6,232 nt of DNA from Asaia bogorensis (GTDB taxonomy: Bacteria > Pseudomonadota > Alphaproteobacteria > Acetobacterales > Acetobacteraceae): positions 1-6,232 of the forward strand of contig CAMCEP010000172.1 in NCBI GenBank assembly GCA_945873675.1, written 5' to 3'. Below the pieces are notes generated by a model. That model made no database searches. It saw only the letters and a list, made by a program, of their open reading frames with translations, and was not told the DNA's origin. The position numbers and the translations under genes are program-made. Numbering within the stretch: the stretch's first letter is position 1; each line of letters starts with the position of its first letter. Below, piece after piece: positions 1-5,461 of this stretch.

Positions 1-482
1 CGCTGCTGGAACGCCTGATCAAGGCTTTCCCTGGCACCATCAAGGGTGTGAAGGATTCATCTGGCGATTACGCCAATATGCAAGCCATGGTGCAGGCCTT
101 CGCCAAGGATGGGTTTGAAGTTTATTCGGGCAGCGATGAATTCCTGCAAAGGATCCTGGCCGAAGGTGGCGCGGGCTGCATCACCGCCGCTTCCAATGGC
201 AATTCGCATTGGGGCGGCATTGTCTATGCCAAGCGCACGGGCGCTGAGGCTGATGCGGCACAGGCCGTGTTGAACGCGACCCGCAAGGCCGCGACTTCCG
301 TGCCGCTTATTCCGGGCCTGCGTGAGATTATCGCGCGCAGCACGGGTGATGCCGGCTGGCGCACCATTCGCCCGCCGCATCTGCCGCTGAATGCCGCACA
401 GGCGGAGGCGGTTTGGGCGGCCTGGGGTGCGGCGGGTGCGCTGCCTCTGCCCGGTCTTTCGCCCGCCAAGGCAGCGGAATAG
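1..482 (+). CDS. Dihydrodipicolinate synthase/NAL-family aldolase, C-terminal part (5' end outside window)
   Basis: Class I pyruvate-type aldolase of the DapA/NanA family, a (beta/alpha)8 barrel. The open frame enters from the left edge (first full codon at 3) and ends at TAG 480-482, giving 159 residues. The segment GVKDSSGD carries the Schiff-base lysine (codon 51-53), which in the family sits near residue 160 of about 300, so roughly half the protein lies upstream. A GTG at 48 lies immediately before this lysine codon and cannot be the real start. Downstream, YSGSDEFL and GGAGCITAASN match the later barrel strands, and the RPPHLPLNAAQAEAV tail is typical of the family. The missing N-terminal half holds the residues that discriminate substrates, so I cannot tell lysine biosynthesis (DapA) from catabolic relatives such as sugar-acid or 4-hydroxy-2-oxoglutarate-type lyases. 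The divergent tail and the cupin partner favour a catabolic paralogue over housekeeping dapA; this is inference. Confidence 0.9.
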   Translation, partial: LLERLIKAFPGTIKGVKDSSGDYANMQAMVQAFAKDGFEVYSGSDEFLQRILAEGGAGCITAASNGNSHWGGIVYAKRTGAEADAAQAVLNATRKAATSVPLIPGLREIIARSTGDAGWRTIRPPHLPLNAAQAEAVWAAWGAAGALPLPGLSPAKAAE

Positions 483-486
483 CGCC

Positions 487-801
487 GTGAAGGAACCGCT
501 GCGCTGCCGCGCGCCGGCGGTCGCGACCATCCAGATTGATGATGCCAATGTGCGCGTCACGCGCTGGGATTTCGAACCCGGCGCGGAAACCGGCTGGCAT
601 CGTCACGGCATGGCCTATGTCGTGGTGCCGGTGACGGATGGCACCTTGTTGGTCGAATTGCCGGGTGGCGAGACAGTAACGGCCGACCTTAAATGCGGCG
701 TGGCTTACGCGCGCGCCGCAGGCGTTGAGCATAATGTCGTGAACGGTGGAACCGCGCCGCTATCCTTCGTGGAAACCGAACTCAAGCATTTGATCGGGTA
801 G
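487..801 (+). CDS. Small single-domain cupin protein
   Basis: A 104-residue protein that is essentially one cupin beta-barrel. The start is GTG 487, 4 bp after the aldolase stop, so it is probably translationally coupled to it; no strong ribosome binding site is visible. Cupin motif 1 is GAETGWHRHGMAYVVVPVTDG (split here as G32, H38-x-H40, Y44, G52). Motif 2 is around GVAYARAAGVEHNVVN, with H82 as the third histidine. The glutamate normally following HxH by three or four residues is replaced (Y44/V45), so the metal site would be three-histidine or altered. Small cupins like this often act as isomerases, epimerases or binding proteins in sugar or organic acid catabolism; the specific reaction is not readable here. 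The frame stays open upstream to about 391, but that stretch overlaps the aldolase and encodes an Arg/Cys-rich out-of-frame peptide, so it is excluded. The last 20 bp overlap the convergent exporter gene. Confidence 0.82.
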   Translation: MKEPLRCRAPAVATIQIDDANVRVTRWDFEPGAETGWHRHGMAYVVVPVTDGTLLVELPGGETVTADLKCGVAYARAAGVEHNVVNGGTAPLSFVETELKHLIG

Positions 802-1672
802 GTTTCGAAGGCAGCGTCACCATCGCAAGCCCGATAAAAACCAAAGCCGCGGCTGGGATCGTCAGCCAGCCCGGCACCTCGCCAAAAATCGCAAAACCCC
901 AGATCAGTCCGGTGATGGTGACAATATAGCCCACTTGCGATGTCACCACGCCGCCTTGTGTGGCGAGTGATCGGAAATAGATCAGATAAGCCAGTGCGAG
1001 CAGTACGCCTTGCGCCATGGTGATCGGCAGCCCCGCGATATCCACGGCGCGAATTTGCCCGGTTGATGCCGCAATCACCGCCATGATCAGCGCCGCCGCG
1101 CCACACGTGCCGGCTGCCAGCGCCAAGGGCGCCGCGCCGCGTGGCGCGAGCTTCACGCCGGCGATATTCGCCACCGCATACCAAACCGGCGTGCAGGCCG
1201 CGAGCAAAGCCCAGGGCAGCGCATCCGGGTCCGGCAGCGCCGCACCTGGCGCCATGGCAATGCCAATGCCGACCAGCCCCAAAATACTGCCGCCAATGCG
1301 CCGCCAGGAAACCTTTTCCATTCTGAGCAACATTGCACCAAGCACCGTCAGCATGGGCGAAAGCGGAATCAGCAGGGAAAAGAATCCCGCAGGTATATGC
1401 TGCAAACTTGTGAAGCCGAACAGGTTGGACAGTACAAGCCCCGTCAACCCCGAAACACCATAATGGATCAGATAGGGCCGCTTCAGCGCGGGTATTTCGC
1501 GCCGCGCAAAACACACCGCGAGCAAGGTGATGGTGCTGAAGCCCGAAGCGCCAAGCGCAATCATCAAAGGCGGCCAGCCCATGCCGCCCAGGGTCTTCAC
1601 AAAAATCGGCGTGGCACCCCAAATGGTGCCAAGCAATAATAGCGGCAGAATGGCGTTGAGCGCGAAACGCAT
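782..1672 (-). CDS. EamA/DMT-superfamily transporter (RhaT/YdcZ-like permease)
   Basis: Inner-membrane permease of the drug/metabolite transporter superfamily, with 296 residues from the chosen start. The sequence shows about ten hydrophobic segments arranged as two EamA repeats. The first begins at LLLLGTIWGATPIFVKTLG, the classic N-terminal EamA signature; the second begins near ALLAACTPVWYAVANIAG after a short PDPDALP linker. The charged stretches FARREIPALKRP and RMEKVSWRRIGG fall in the expected cytoplasmic loops. Members export amino acids, metabolites or toxic compounds, and the substrate cannot be predicted from sequence. I chose ATG 1672 because it places the first helix within about seven residues, as usual in the family. 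The upstream ATG at 1738 would add 22 non-hydrophobic residues, leave only 9 bp before the divergent gene, and make the inverted repeats at 1691-1732 coding. Neither start has a good ribosome binding site, so the choice is moderate. The 3' end overlaps the cupin gene tail-to-tail. Confidence 0.88.
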   Translation of the reverse strand: MRFALNAILPLLLLGTIWGATPIFVKTLGGMGWPPLMIALGASGFSTITLLAVCFARREIPALKRPYLIHYGVSGLTGLVLSNLFGFTSLQHIPAGFFSLLIPLSPMLTVLGAMLLRMEKVSWRRIGGSILGLVGIGIAMAPGAALPDPDALPWALLAACTPVWYAVANIAGVKLAPRGAAPLALAAGTCGAAALIMAVIAASTGQIRAVDIAGLPITMAQGVLLALAYLIYFRSLATQGGVVTSQVGYIVTITGLIWGFAIFGEVPGWLTIPAAALVFIGLAMVTLPSKPTRSNA

Positions 1673-1690
1673 GGCGACACTCGCGCGTGA

Positions 1691-1732
1691 AACCGCTTCA
1701 GTGTCAAGCGGTTGAAAATTGAACCCGCTTGA
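1691..1732. promoter_or_regulatory. Cluster of three alternating CCGCTT half-sites, candidate operator between divergent genes
   Basis: Two overlapping perfect inverted repeats share a central arm. AACCGCTT (1691-1698) pairs with AAGCGGTT (1706-1713) across 7 bp. TCAAGCGG (1704-1711) pairs with CCGCTTGA (1725-1732) across 13 bp. The result is three half-sites in +/-/+ orientation within 42 bp, lying between the exporter start at 1672 and the metallopeptidase start at 1748. Such an arrangement would suit a dimeric repressor or activator controlling one or both divergent genes. A TTGACA hexamer also occurs on the minus strand at 1707-1702, but I see no matching -10 box. If the exporter instead starts at 1738, this DNA would be coding. 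No regulator family is assigned. Confidence 0.35.
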
Positions 1733-1747
1733 AGGCATGGTGCGCGC

Positions 1748-2467
1748 ATGTCCCTGCCCGATTCGGAAATGGTGCCGCTTCGCCCTGGCTTGCTCGGCCC
1801 GCCGGAACTTTGCCCGGTGCGCTGGCGGCGTTCAGAACGCGCACGTTCGGTCAGTTTGCGCATTGATCCGCGCGCCGGCGATGTGGTGGTAACGCTGCCG
1901 ATGCGCGCCAGCCGCCGCGCGGGGCTGGAACTTTTGGCGACGCATGCCGCCTGGGTGCTGAAGCGCATCAAGGCCTTGGCGCCGAGTATTTCGCTCGCGC
2001 ATGGCGCGGCAGTGCCTTTGGGGGGCGTACCGCATCCCGTGCTGCATGAACCGAACCGCCGCGGTGGCGCTTTCGTGGAAAATGGCGCCATCATCGTAAC
2101 GGGTACTGCGGAATTCCTGCCCCGGCGCTTGCGCGATTTTTTACGTACTGAGGCGAAGCGGCGCATCCTTCCCTTGGCCGCGATCCATGCCGAAAAGCTG
2201 GGTGTCGCCATCAAGGCCATTCGCGTGAAGGATACGCAAAGCCGTTGGGGGTCTTGCGCGCCGGATGGCACGCTCGCCTTTTCCTGGCGCCTGGTCATGG
2301 CGCCGGATACGGTACTGGATTATGTGGTAGCGCATGAGGTCGCGCATTTGCGTGAGCTTAATCACTCACCGCGCTTCTGGGCGCATGTCGCGGCGCTGGC
2401 CCCGCATCGGGATGAGGCAGAGGCCTGGCTGCGTGAAGAAGGCCCGGCCTTGCTGCGTGTGGGCTGA
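1748..2467 (+). CDS. YgjP/DUF45-type M48-like zinc metallopeptidase
   Basis: Predicted zinc-dependent protease of the YgjP-like (DUF45, SprT-like/M48-related) family, 239 residues, with no signal peptide and so probably cytoplasmic. The N-terminal half matches the family pattern: RRSERARSVSLRIDPRAGDVVVTLP, then a helical region with HAAWVLKRIKAL. The C-terminal catalytic part has the conserved QSRWGSCAPDGTLAFSWRLVMAP block (R166-W-G-S-C170), then the zinc motif HEVAH (H196, E197, H200). H206 in ELNHSPRFW is the probable third ligand. All expected catalytic residues are present, so it should be active. Physiological substrates of this family are poorly defined. ATG 1748 is preceded by GAAGG at 1731-1735 with a rather long 12-nt spacer; ATG 1769 is a possible alternative that would lose only seven residues. 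It is transcribed divergently from the exporter, and a compound stem-loop begins one base after its stop codon. Confidence 0.92.
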   Translation: MSLPDSEMVPLRPGLLGPPELCPVRWRRSERARSVSLRIDPRAGDVVVTLPMRASRRAGLELLATHAAWVLKRIKALAPSISLAHGAAVPLGGVPHPVLHEPNRRGGAFVENGAIIVTGTAEFLPRRLRDFLRTEAKRRILPLAAIHAEKLGVAIKAIRVKDTQSRWGSCAPDGTLAFSWRLVMAPDTVLDYVVAHEVAHLRELNHSPRFWAHVAALAPHRDEAEAWLREEGPALLRVG

Positions 2468-2468
2468 A

Positions 2469-2512
2469 GCATTTTCAAGCCAAGTGGAAACACTTGGCGA
2501 CTCGGAAAATGC
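2469..2512. repeat. Compound intergenic palindrome (nested stem-loop), probable dispersed repeat element
   Basis: The outer arms GCATTTTC (2469-2476) and GAAAATGC (2505-2512) are perfectly complementary over 8 bp. Inside them, GCCAAGTG (2479-2486) and CACTTGGC (2491-2498) form a perfect 8-bp stem closed by a GAAA loop (2487-2490). The two stems are separated by an asymmetric internal loop (AA against GACTCG). In plus-strand RNA the loop is a GNRA tetraloop, while the minus strand would give UUUC, which suggests plus-strand RNA as the functional form. The run after the element is GACC then A's, not T's, so it is not a canonical rho-independent terminator for the upstream gene. From memory, the arms and the AAGTGGA core resemble a multi-copy intergenic palindrome common in Rhizobiales and other alphaproteobacteria. 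Only one copy is present in this window, so its repeat status is inference. Confidence 0.6.
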
Positions 2513-2535
2513 GACCAAAAAAGGATTTGTTGAGT

Positions 2536-2555
2536 GTTCGTAAACGAATGTGAAC
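2536..2555. promoter_or_regulatory. Candidate operator palindrome upstream of the dehydrogenase operon
   Basis: TTCGT (2537-2541) and ACGAA (2544-2548) form a perfect 5-bp inverted repeat with a 2-bp centre. A wider, imperfect dyad is framed by GTTC (2536-2539) and GAAC (2552-2555). It lies 39-58 bp before the ATG of the dehydrogenase gene, in the A+T-richer gap where the operon promoter should be. I could not fit a convincing -35/-10 pair. This may be a regulator site, but a palindrome this short can occur by chance. Confidence 0.25.
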
Positions 2556-2583
2556 GGGACGCGCACTAAAACGCAAAAGGATT

Positions 2584-2589
2584 GAGGGG
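2584..2589 (+). promoter_or_regulatory. Ribosome binding site deciding the dehydrogenase start
   Basis: GAGGGG lies 4 nt before ATG 2594 (the GAGG core is 6 nt away) and is the strongest Shine-Dalgarno sequence in the window. It falls inside the longer frame that could begin at TTG 2582, so the true start is ATG 2594. The encoded MKAVGY N-terminus agrees with the family. Confidence 0.75.
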
Positions 2590-2593
2590 TGCC

Positions 2594-3604
2594 ATGAAAG
2601 CCGTTGGATACCGGAAATGCCTGCCGATTGATCAGGCGGATGCGCTGATTGATCTGGACATCCCAGCCACCGCCGCGCCGACCGGGCGCGATGTGCTGGT
2701 GGAAATCCATGCCGTGTCGGTGAACCCCGTTGATACCAAGGTGCGTCGCCGCGATGACCCCGGTGAGGCGCCGCGCATCCTGGGCTTTGATGGCGCTGGC
2801 GTGGTGCGCGCAATCGGGCCGGATTGCACGCTGTTTCGCCCAGGTGATGAGGTGTTTTATGCCGGCGTGATCAATCGCCCCGGCACCAATGCAGCATTGC
2901 ATTTGGTGGATGAACGCATTGTTGGGCGGAAGCCACGTAACCTTACCTTCCCCGAAGCTGCCGCCGTACCGCTGACGGCGATTACCGCTTGGGAGGGTTT
3001 GTTTGATCGCCTTGGCGTGCCGCAAGGCGGCGGCCAGGGGCAGACTCTGCTGGTGATTGCTGGTGCGGGCGGTGTTGGTTCGATGGTGATCCAGATGGCG
3101 CGCGCGCTGACCGGGCTGACCGTGGTAGCCACCGCATCACGCGCTGAAAGCGTGCAATGGTGCCGTGATCTGGGCGCGCATCACGTGGTGGATCATCACG
3201 GCGATATTGCCGCGCAGATGAAGGCGCTTGGCTTGCGCGGCGCCAATTACATCTATTCTGCCAATACCACGGCAAAGAATTGGGCCGCCATGGTGGATGC
3301 TGTGGCTCCCCAAGGGCGCATTCTGCTGATCGAAAGCCAGGCGCCGGTGGATGCGCGCGATGTGATGCGGAAATCGGTTTCGATCCATTGGGAACTGATG
3401 TTCACGCGGCCCCTGTTCAATACGCCCGATATGATCGAACAGCACCGGCTATTGAATGAGGTTGCGGGGCTGATCGAAGCCGGGCGCATGCGCGGCACCA
3501 TGACGCACAATCTGGGCAAGATAACCGCGGCCAATCTGATCAAGGCGCATGCGCTGGTGGAAAGCGGCGGTATGATCGGTAAGGTTGTGCTGGAAGATTT
3601 TTAG
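2594..3604 (+). CDS. Zinc-type-alcohol-dehydrogenase-like (quinone oxidoreductase family) MDR protein
   Basis: A 336-residue medium-chain dehydrogenase/reductase of the COG0604 type, close to the subfamily recalled as TIGR02817 (zinc-binding alcohol dehydrogenase family protein). It should be a soluble, NAD(P)H-dependent reductase of quinones, enones or similar carbonyls. The GroES-like domain covers about residues 1-125, with the signatures VEIHAVSVNPVDTKVR, ILGFDGAGVV and FRPGDEVFYAG. The Rossmann domain follows with GAGGVG at 157-162. The classical catalytic zinc ligands are absent (N44 where Cys would be, GFD at 64-66 instead of GHE), and there is no four-cysteine structural zinc loop. 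Despite the family name it is therefore predicted to be zinc-free. INRPGTNAALHLVDERIVGRKP (93-114) is a strong subfamily hallmark. ATG 2594 is supported by GAGGGG at 2584. It is the first gene of a probable operon, with the asparaginase gene starting 30 bp after its stop. Confidence 0.93.
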   Translation: MKAVGYRKCLPIDQADALIDLDIPATAAPTGRDVLVEIHAVSVNPVDTKVRRRDDPGEAPRILGFDGAGVVRAIGPDCTLFRPGDEVFYAGVINRPGTNAALHLVDERIVGRKPRNLTFPEAAAVPLTAITAWEGLFDRLGVPQGGGQGQTLLVIAGAGGVGSMVIQMARALTGLTVVATASRAESVQWCRDLGAHHVVDHHGDIAAQMKALGLRGANYIYSANTTAKNWAAMVDAVAPQGRILLIESQAPVDARDVMRKSVSIHWELMFTRPLFNTPDMIEQHRLLNEVAGLIEAGRMRGTMTHNLGKITAANLIKAHALVESGGMIGKVVLEDF

Positions 3605-3634
3605 ATCACGCATGGTCGTGACAAGGTTGTGAAG

Positions 3635-4651
3635 ATGCAAAACCCCTTTGTTCAACTGGCAGAAATCCGTCGCGGTCCGGCGGTGGAAAGCATCCATCAC
3701 GGCATCGCCGTGGTGATGGATAGCGAAGGGCGCCAGGTGCTGGCGATGGGTGATCCGGCCTTCGTCACCTTCCCGCGATCCTCACTCAAGCCCTATCAGG
3801 CGGTGGCGCTGGTGGAAACCGGTGCCGCGGATGCGCTGGGGCTGAGTGAAGAACACCTGGCCCTTTCTTGCGCGTCGCATAGCGCTGAGGATTTCCAGGT
3901 GACGCTGGTGCGCGATTGGCTGTCGCGTATGGGGCTTTCTGAATCGGCGCTGGTCTGTGGGCCGGATATGCCGCGCGCTACATCGGATCAGGCGAAGATT
4001 TATCGCGCGGGCGGTGATCGTTCGCGCATCTATCATAATTGTTCCGGCAAGCATTGCGGATTCTTGAGTGTGGCGCAGAAGCTTGGTGCGCCGGTGGCCG
4101 GCTATGGTGATCCCGCGCATCCAACGCAAAAGCTTTATCTGGAAATCCTCTCGGAATTGCTCGGCAGTGATGCGGGGCGTTTGCAGGCAGGTGTGGATGG
4201 TTGCGGCTTGCCGGCGCTGGCGCTTTCCATGCAGGCCATGGCTGAGGCAGCGGCGCGTTGGGCGGCGCGCAAGGTGGCAAGCCCCGCGCGGCGCACAGCG
4301 ATTGAAAGATTGCAGGCAGCCATTGCCAAGTATCCGGATCATCTTTCCGGGCGGGATCAGGCGACCAGCCGCATTGTACGCGCCACCAATGGCCGTGTGC
4401 TGCTGAAAGGCGGCGCGGAAGGTTTTGTGGTGGGCTTTGTGCCGGATCAGGGTTTGGGGATTGCGGTGAAACTCGCCGATGGCGCATCGCGCGCCAAAAT
4501 GGGGGTTTTCGCGGCATTGCTTGGCCGGTTGGGCTTGCTTGATGCTGCTGCCACGGCAGCGCTGGTGGATGCGGTGGAAGGCGATATCGCGGACAGCAAT
4601 GGCAAGCCCGTGGGCCGCATTGCCGTGACGCTGCCGGGCCAATCCGTATGA
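3635..4651 (+). CDS. L-asparaginase of the Rhizobium etli inducible (ReAV, COG4448) type
   Basis: Predicted cytoplasmic L-asparaginase, converting L-asparagine to aspartate and ammonia, from the family unrelated to the E. coli type I/II and plant-type enzymes. It has 338 residues from ATG 3635. Visible active-site elements are S49-x-x-K52 in PRSSLKPYQA; S81 in SCASHSAED; C136 and K139 in NCSGKHCGFL; C190 in GVDGCGLP; and K258 in VLLKGGAEGF. From memory these correspond to ReAV Ser48/Lys51, Ser80, the Cys135/Lys138/Cys189 metal site and Lys263, at nearly the same spacing. All key residues are kept, so activity is likely. GTG 3629 is an in-frame alternative, but AAGG (3623-3626) is spaced 8 nt from ATG 3635 and only 2 nt from the GTG. 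The gene starts 30 bp after the dehydrogenase stop and ends in an ATGA overlap with the next gene, consistent with one operon. No signal peptide is seen. Confidence 0.93.
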   Translation: MQNPFVQLAEIRRGPAVESIHHGIAVVMDSEGRQVLAMGDPAFVTFPRSSLKPYQAVALVETGAADALGLSEEHLALSCASHSAEDFQVTLVRDWLSRMGLSESALVCGPDMPRATSDQAKIYRAGGDRSRIYHNCSGKHCGFLSVAQKLGAPVAGYGDPAHPTQKLYLEILSELLGSDAGRLQAGVDGCGLPALALSMQAMAEAAARWAARKVASPARRTAIERLQAAIAKYPDHLSGRDQATSRIVRATNGRVLLKGGAEGFVVGFVPDQGLGIAVKLADGASRAKMGVFAALLGRLGLLDAAATAALVDAVEGDIADSNGKPVGRIAVTLPGQSV

Positions 4652-5430
4652 CTGGGCGTTTCGATATCGGCATTGATACGCGCGGTGTTGCGCGGCTGAC
4701 AGTTGCGCATGATGCCAAGCTGAATACGCTGAACCCTGCACTGCTGGATCAGGCCATTGCGGCCTTGCGTGATCTTGCAACGCGCCCCGGCTTGCGGGCG
4801 GCGGTGCTGACCGGCGAAGGCGAACGCGCCTTCATCGGTGGCGCGGATATTGGCGCCATGGCTGCTTTGGAAACCCCTGCTGAGGCCGAGGCTTTCATCC
4901 GCCGCGTCCATGGCATTTGCGCCGCGATCCGCGATTTGCCCGTGCCGGTGATTGCGCGCATCAATGGCTGGTGCCTTGGCGCTGGGCTGGAAGTGGCCGC
5001 CGCTTGCGATGTGCGCATCGCCGTGCGGGATGCGAAATTCGGCATGCCGGAAGTGCGCGTTGGCATTCCTTCCGTAGTGGAAGCGGCATTATTGCCAGGC
5101 TTGATCGGCTGGGGCCGCACCAGGCGCTTGTTGTTGCTGGCTGAAACCATCTCGGCCGCTGATGCGCTCGCCTGGGGGTTGTTGGAAGAAGTCGCGCATC
5201 GCGAACGTATTGATGCGCGCATTGAAGCCTGGGTCACTAATCTGCTTGCCGCCGGGCCTGATGCCATTCGCGCACAAAAGGCACTGATCCGGCAATGGGA
5301 AGATCGCCCAATCAGTGAAGCGATTGCCGCCGGCATCACCGCCTTCGCTGCATCCTGGAAGACCGATGAACCCAAACGCATGATGCGGGCGTTTCTTGCC
5401 GAACAAAAGGCGCGCAATAAGAAGCGGTGA
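4648..5430 (+). CDS. Enoyl-CoA hydratase/isomerase (crotonase) family protein
   Basis: A 260-residue crotonase-fold enzyme acting on an acyl-CoA thioester in the cytoplasm. The first oxyanion-hole segment is RAFIGGADIGAM (60-71). The second is INGWCLGAGLEVAAACDVRIA (105-125). The two glutamates used by true hydratases are both present: E115 in GAGLEVA and E135 in FGMPEVRVGIP. A hydratase is therefore more likely than a decarboxylase or dehalogenase variant, although crotonase reactions are notoriously hard to predict. GIPSVVEAALLPGLIGWGRTRRLLLL (139-164) replaces the more usual GxxPGAGGTQRL segment and marks a side branch of the family, so assignment to fatty-acid beta-oxidation is uncertain. 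ATG 4648 overlaps the asparaginase stop (ATGA), indicating translational coupling. There is no good Shine-Dalgarno sequence. It is the last gene of the plus-strand run and converges on livF, with 31 bp between the stops. Confidence 0.93.
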   Translation: MTGRFDIGIDTRGVARLTVAHDAKLNTLNPALLDQAIAALRDLATRPGLRAAVLTGEGERAFIGGADIGAMAALETPAEAEAFIRRVHGICAAIRDLPVPVIARINGWCLGAGLEVAAACDVRIAVRDAKFGMPEVRVGIPSVVEAALLPGLIGWGRTRRLLLLAETISAADALAWGLLEEVAHRERIDARIEAWVTNLLAAGPDAIRAQKALIRQWEDRPISEAIAAGITAFAASWKTDEPKRMMRAFLAEQKARNKKR

Positions 5431-5461
5431 AGGGGTGTCTCAGCCCGGCAGCCGGCGTGTT

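Noticed and set aside
705..1622. Long open frame of about 305 codons on the minus strand in the exporter region
   Set aside because: It is the other reading frame of the same strand as the EamA gene. The translation is Cys/His/Arg-rich with no helices, while the EamA frame has a clear ten-helix pattern.
1685..1707. Promoter for the exporter using TTGACA on the minus strand (1707-1702)
   Set aside because: The -35 match is perfect, but at 16-18 bp spacing there is no -10-like hexamer, and the ATG would follow almost at once.
1597..2298. Open frame of about 230 codons antisense to the metallopeptidase
   Set aside because: Low-complexity Arg/Ser/Pro composition with no recognisable domain. The opposite strand carries the HEVAH zinc motif in a complete protein.
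2469..2520. Rho-independent terminator for the metallopeptidase gene
   Set aside because: The hairpin is strong but is followed by GACC and A's on the plus strand. A T-tract exists only for the opposite direction, where it would precede rather than follow the hairpin.
3782..4780. Long open frame of about 330 codons on the minus strand across the asparaginase gene
   Set aside because: Its translation is rich in Arg, His, Cys and Gln with no family motif, and it lies antisense to a gene with a complete set of active-site residues. It is a high-GC shadow frame.
4749..5417. Open frame of about 220 codons antisense to the crotonase gene
   Set aside because: Ala/Ser/Arg-rich shadow of a well-conserved crotonase; no start context or motif.
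5431..5461. Possible bidirectional terminator between the crotonase gene and livF
   Set aside because: Only a CCGG-CAG-CCGG dyad of 4 bp with a 3-nt loop is visible and there is no T-tract; too weak to call.
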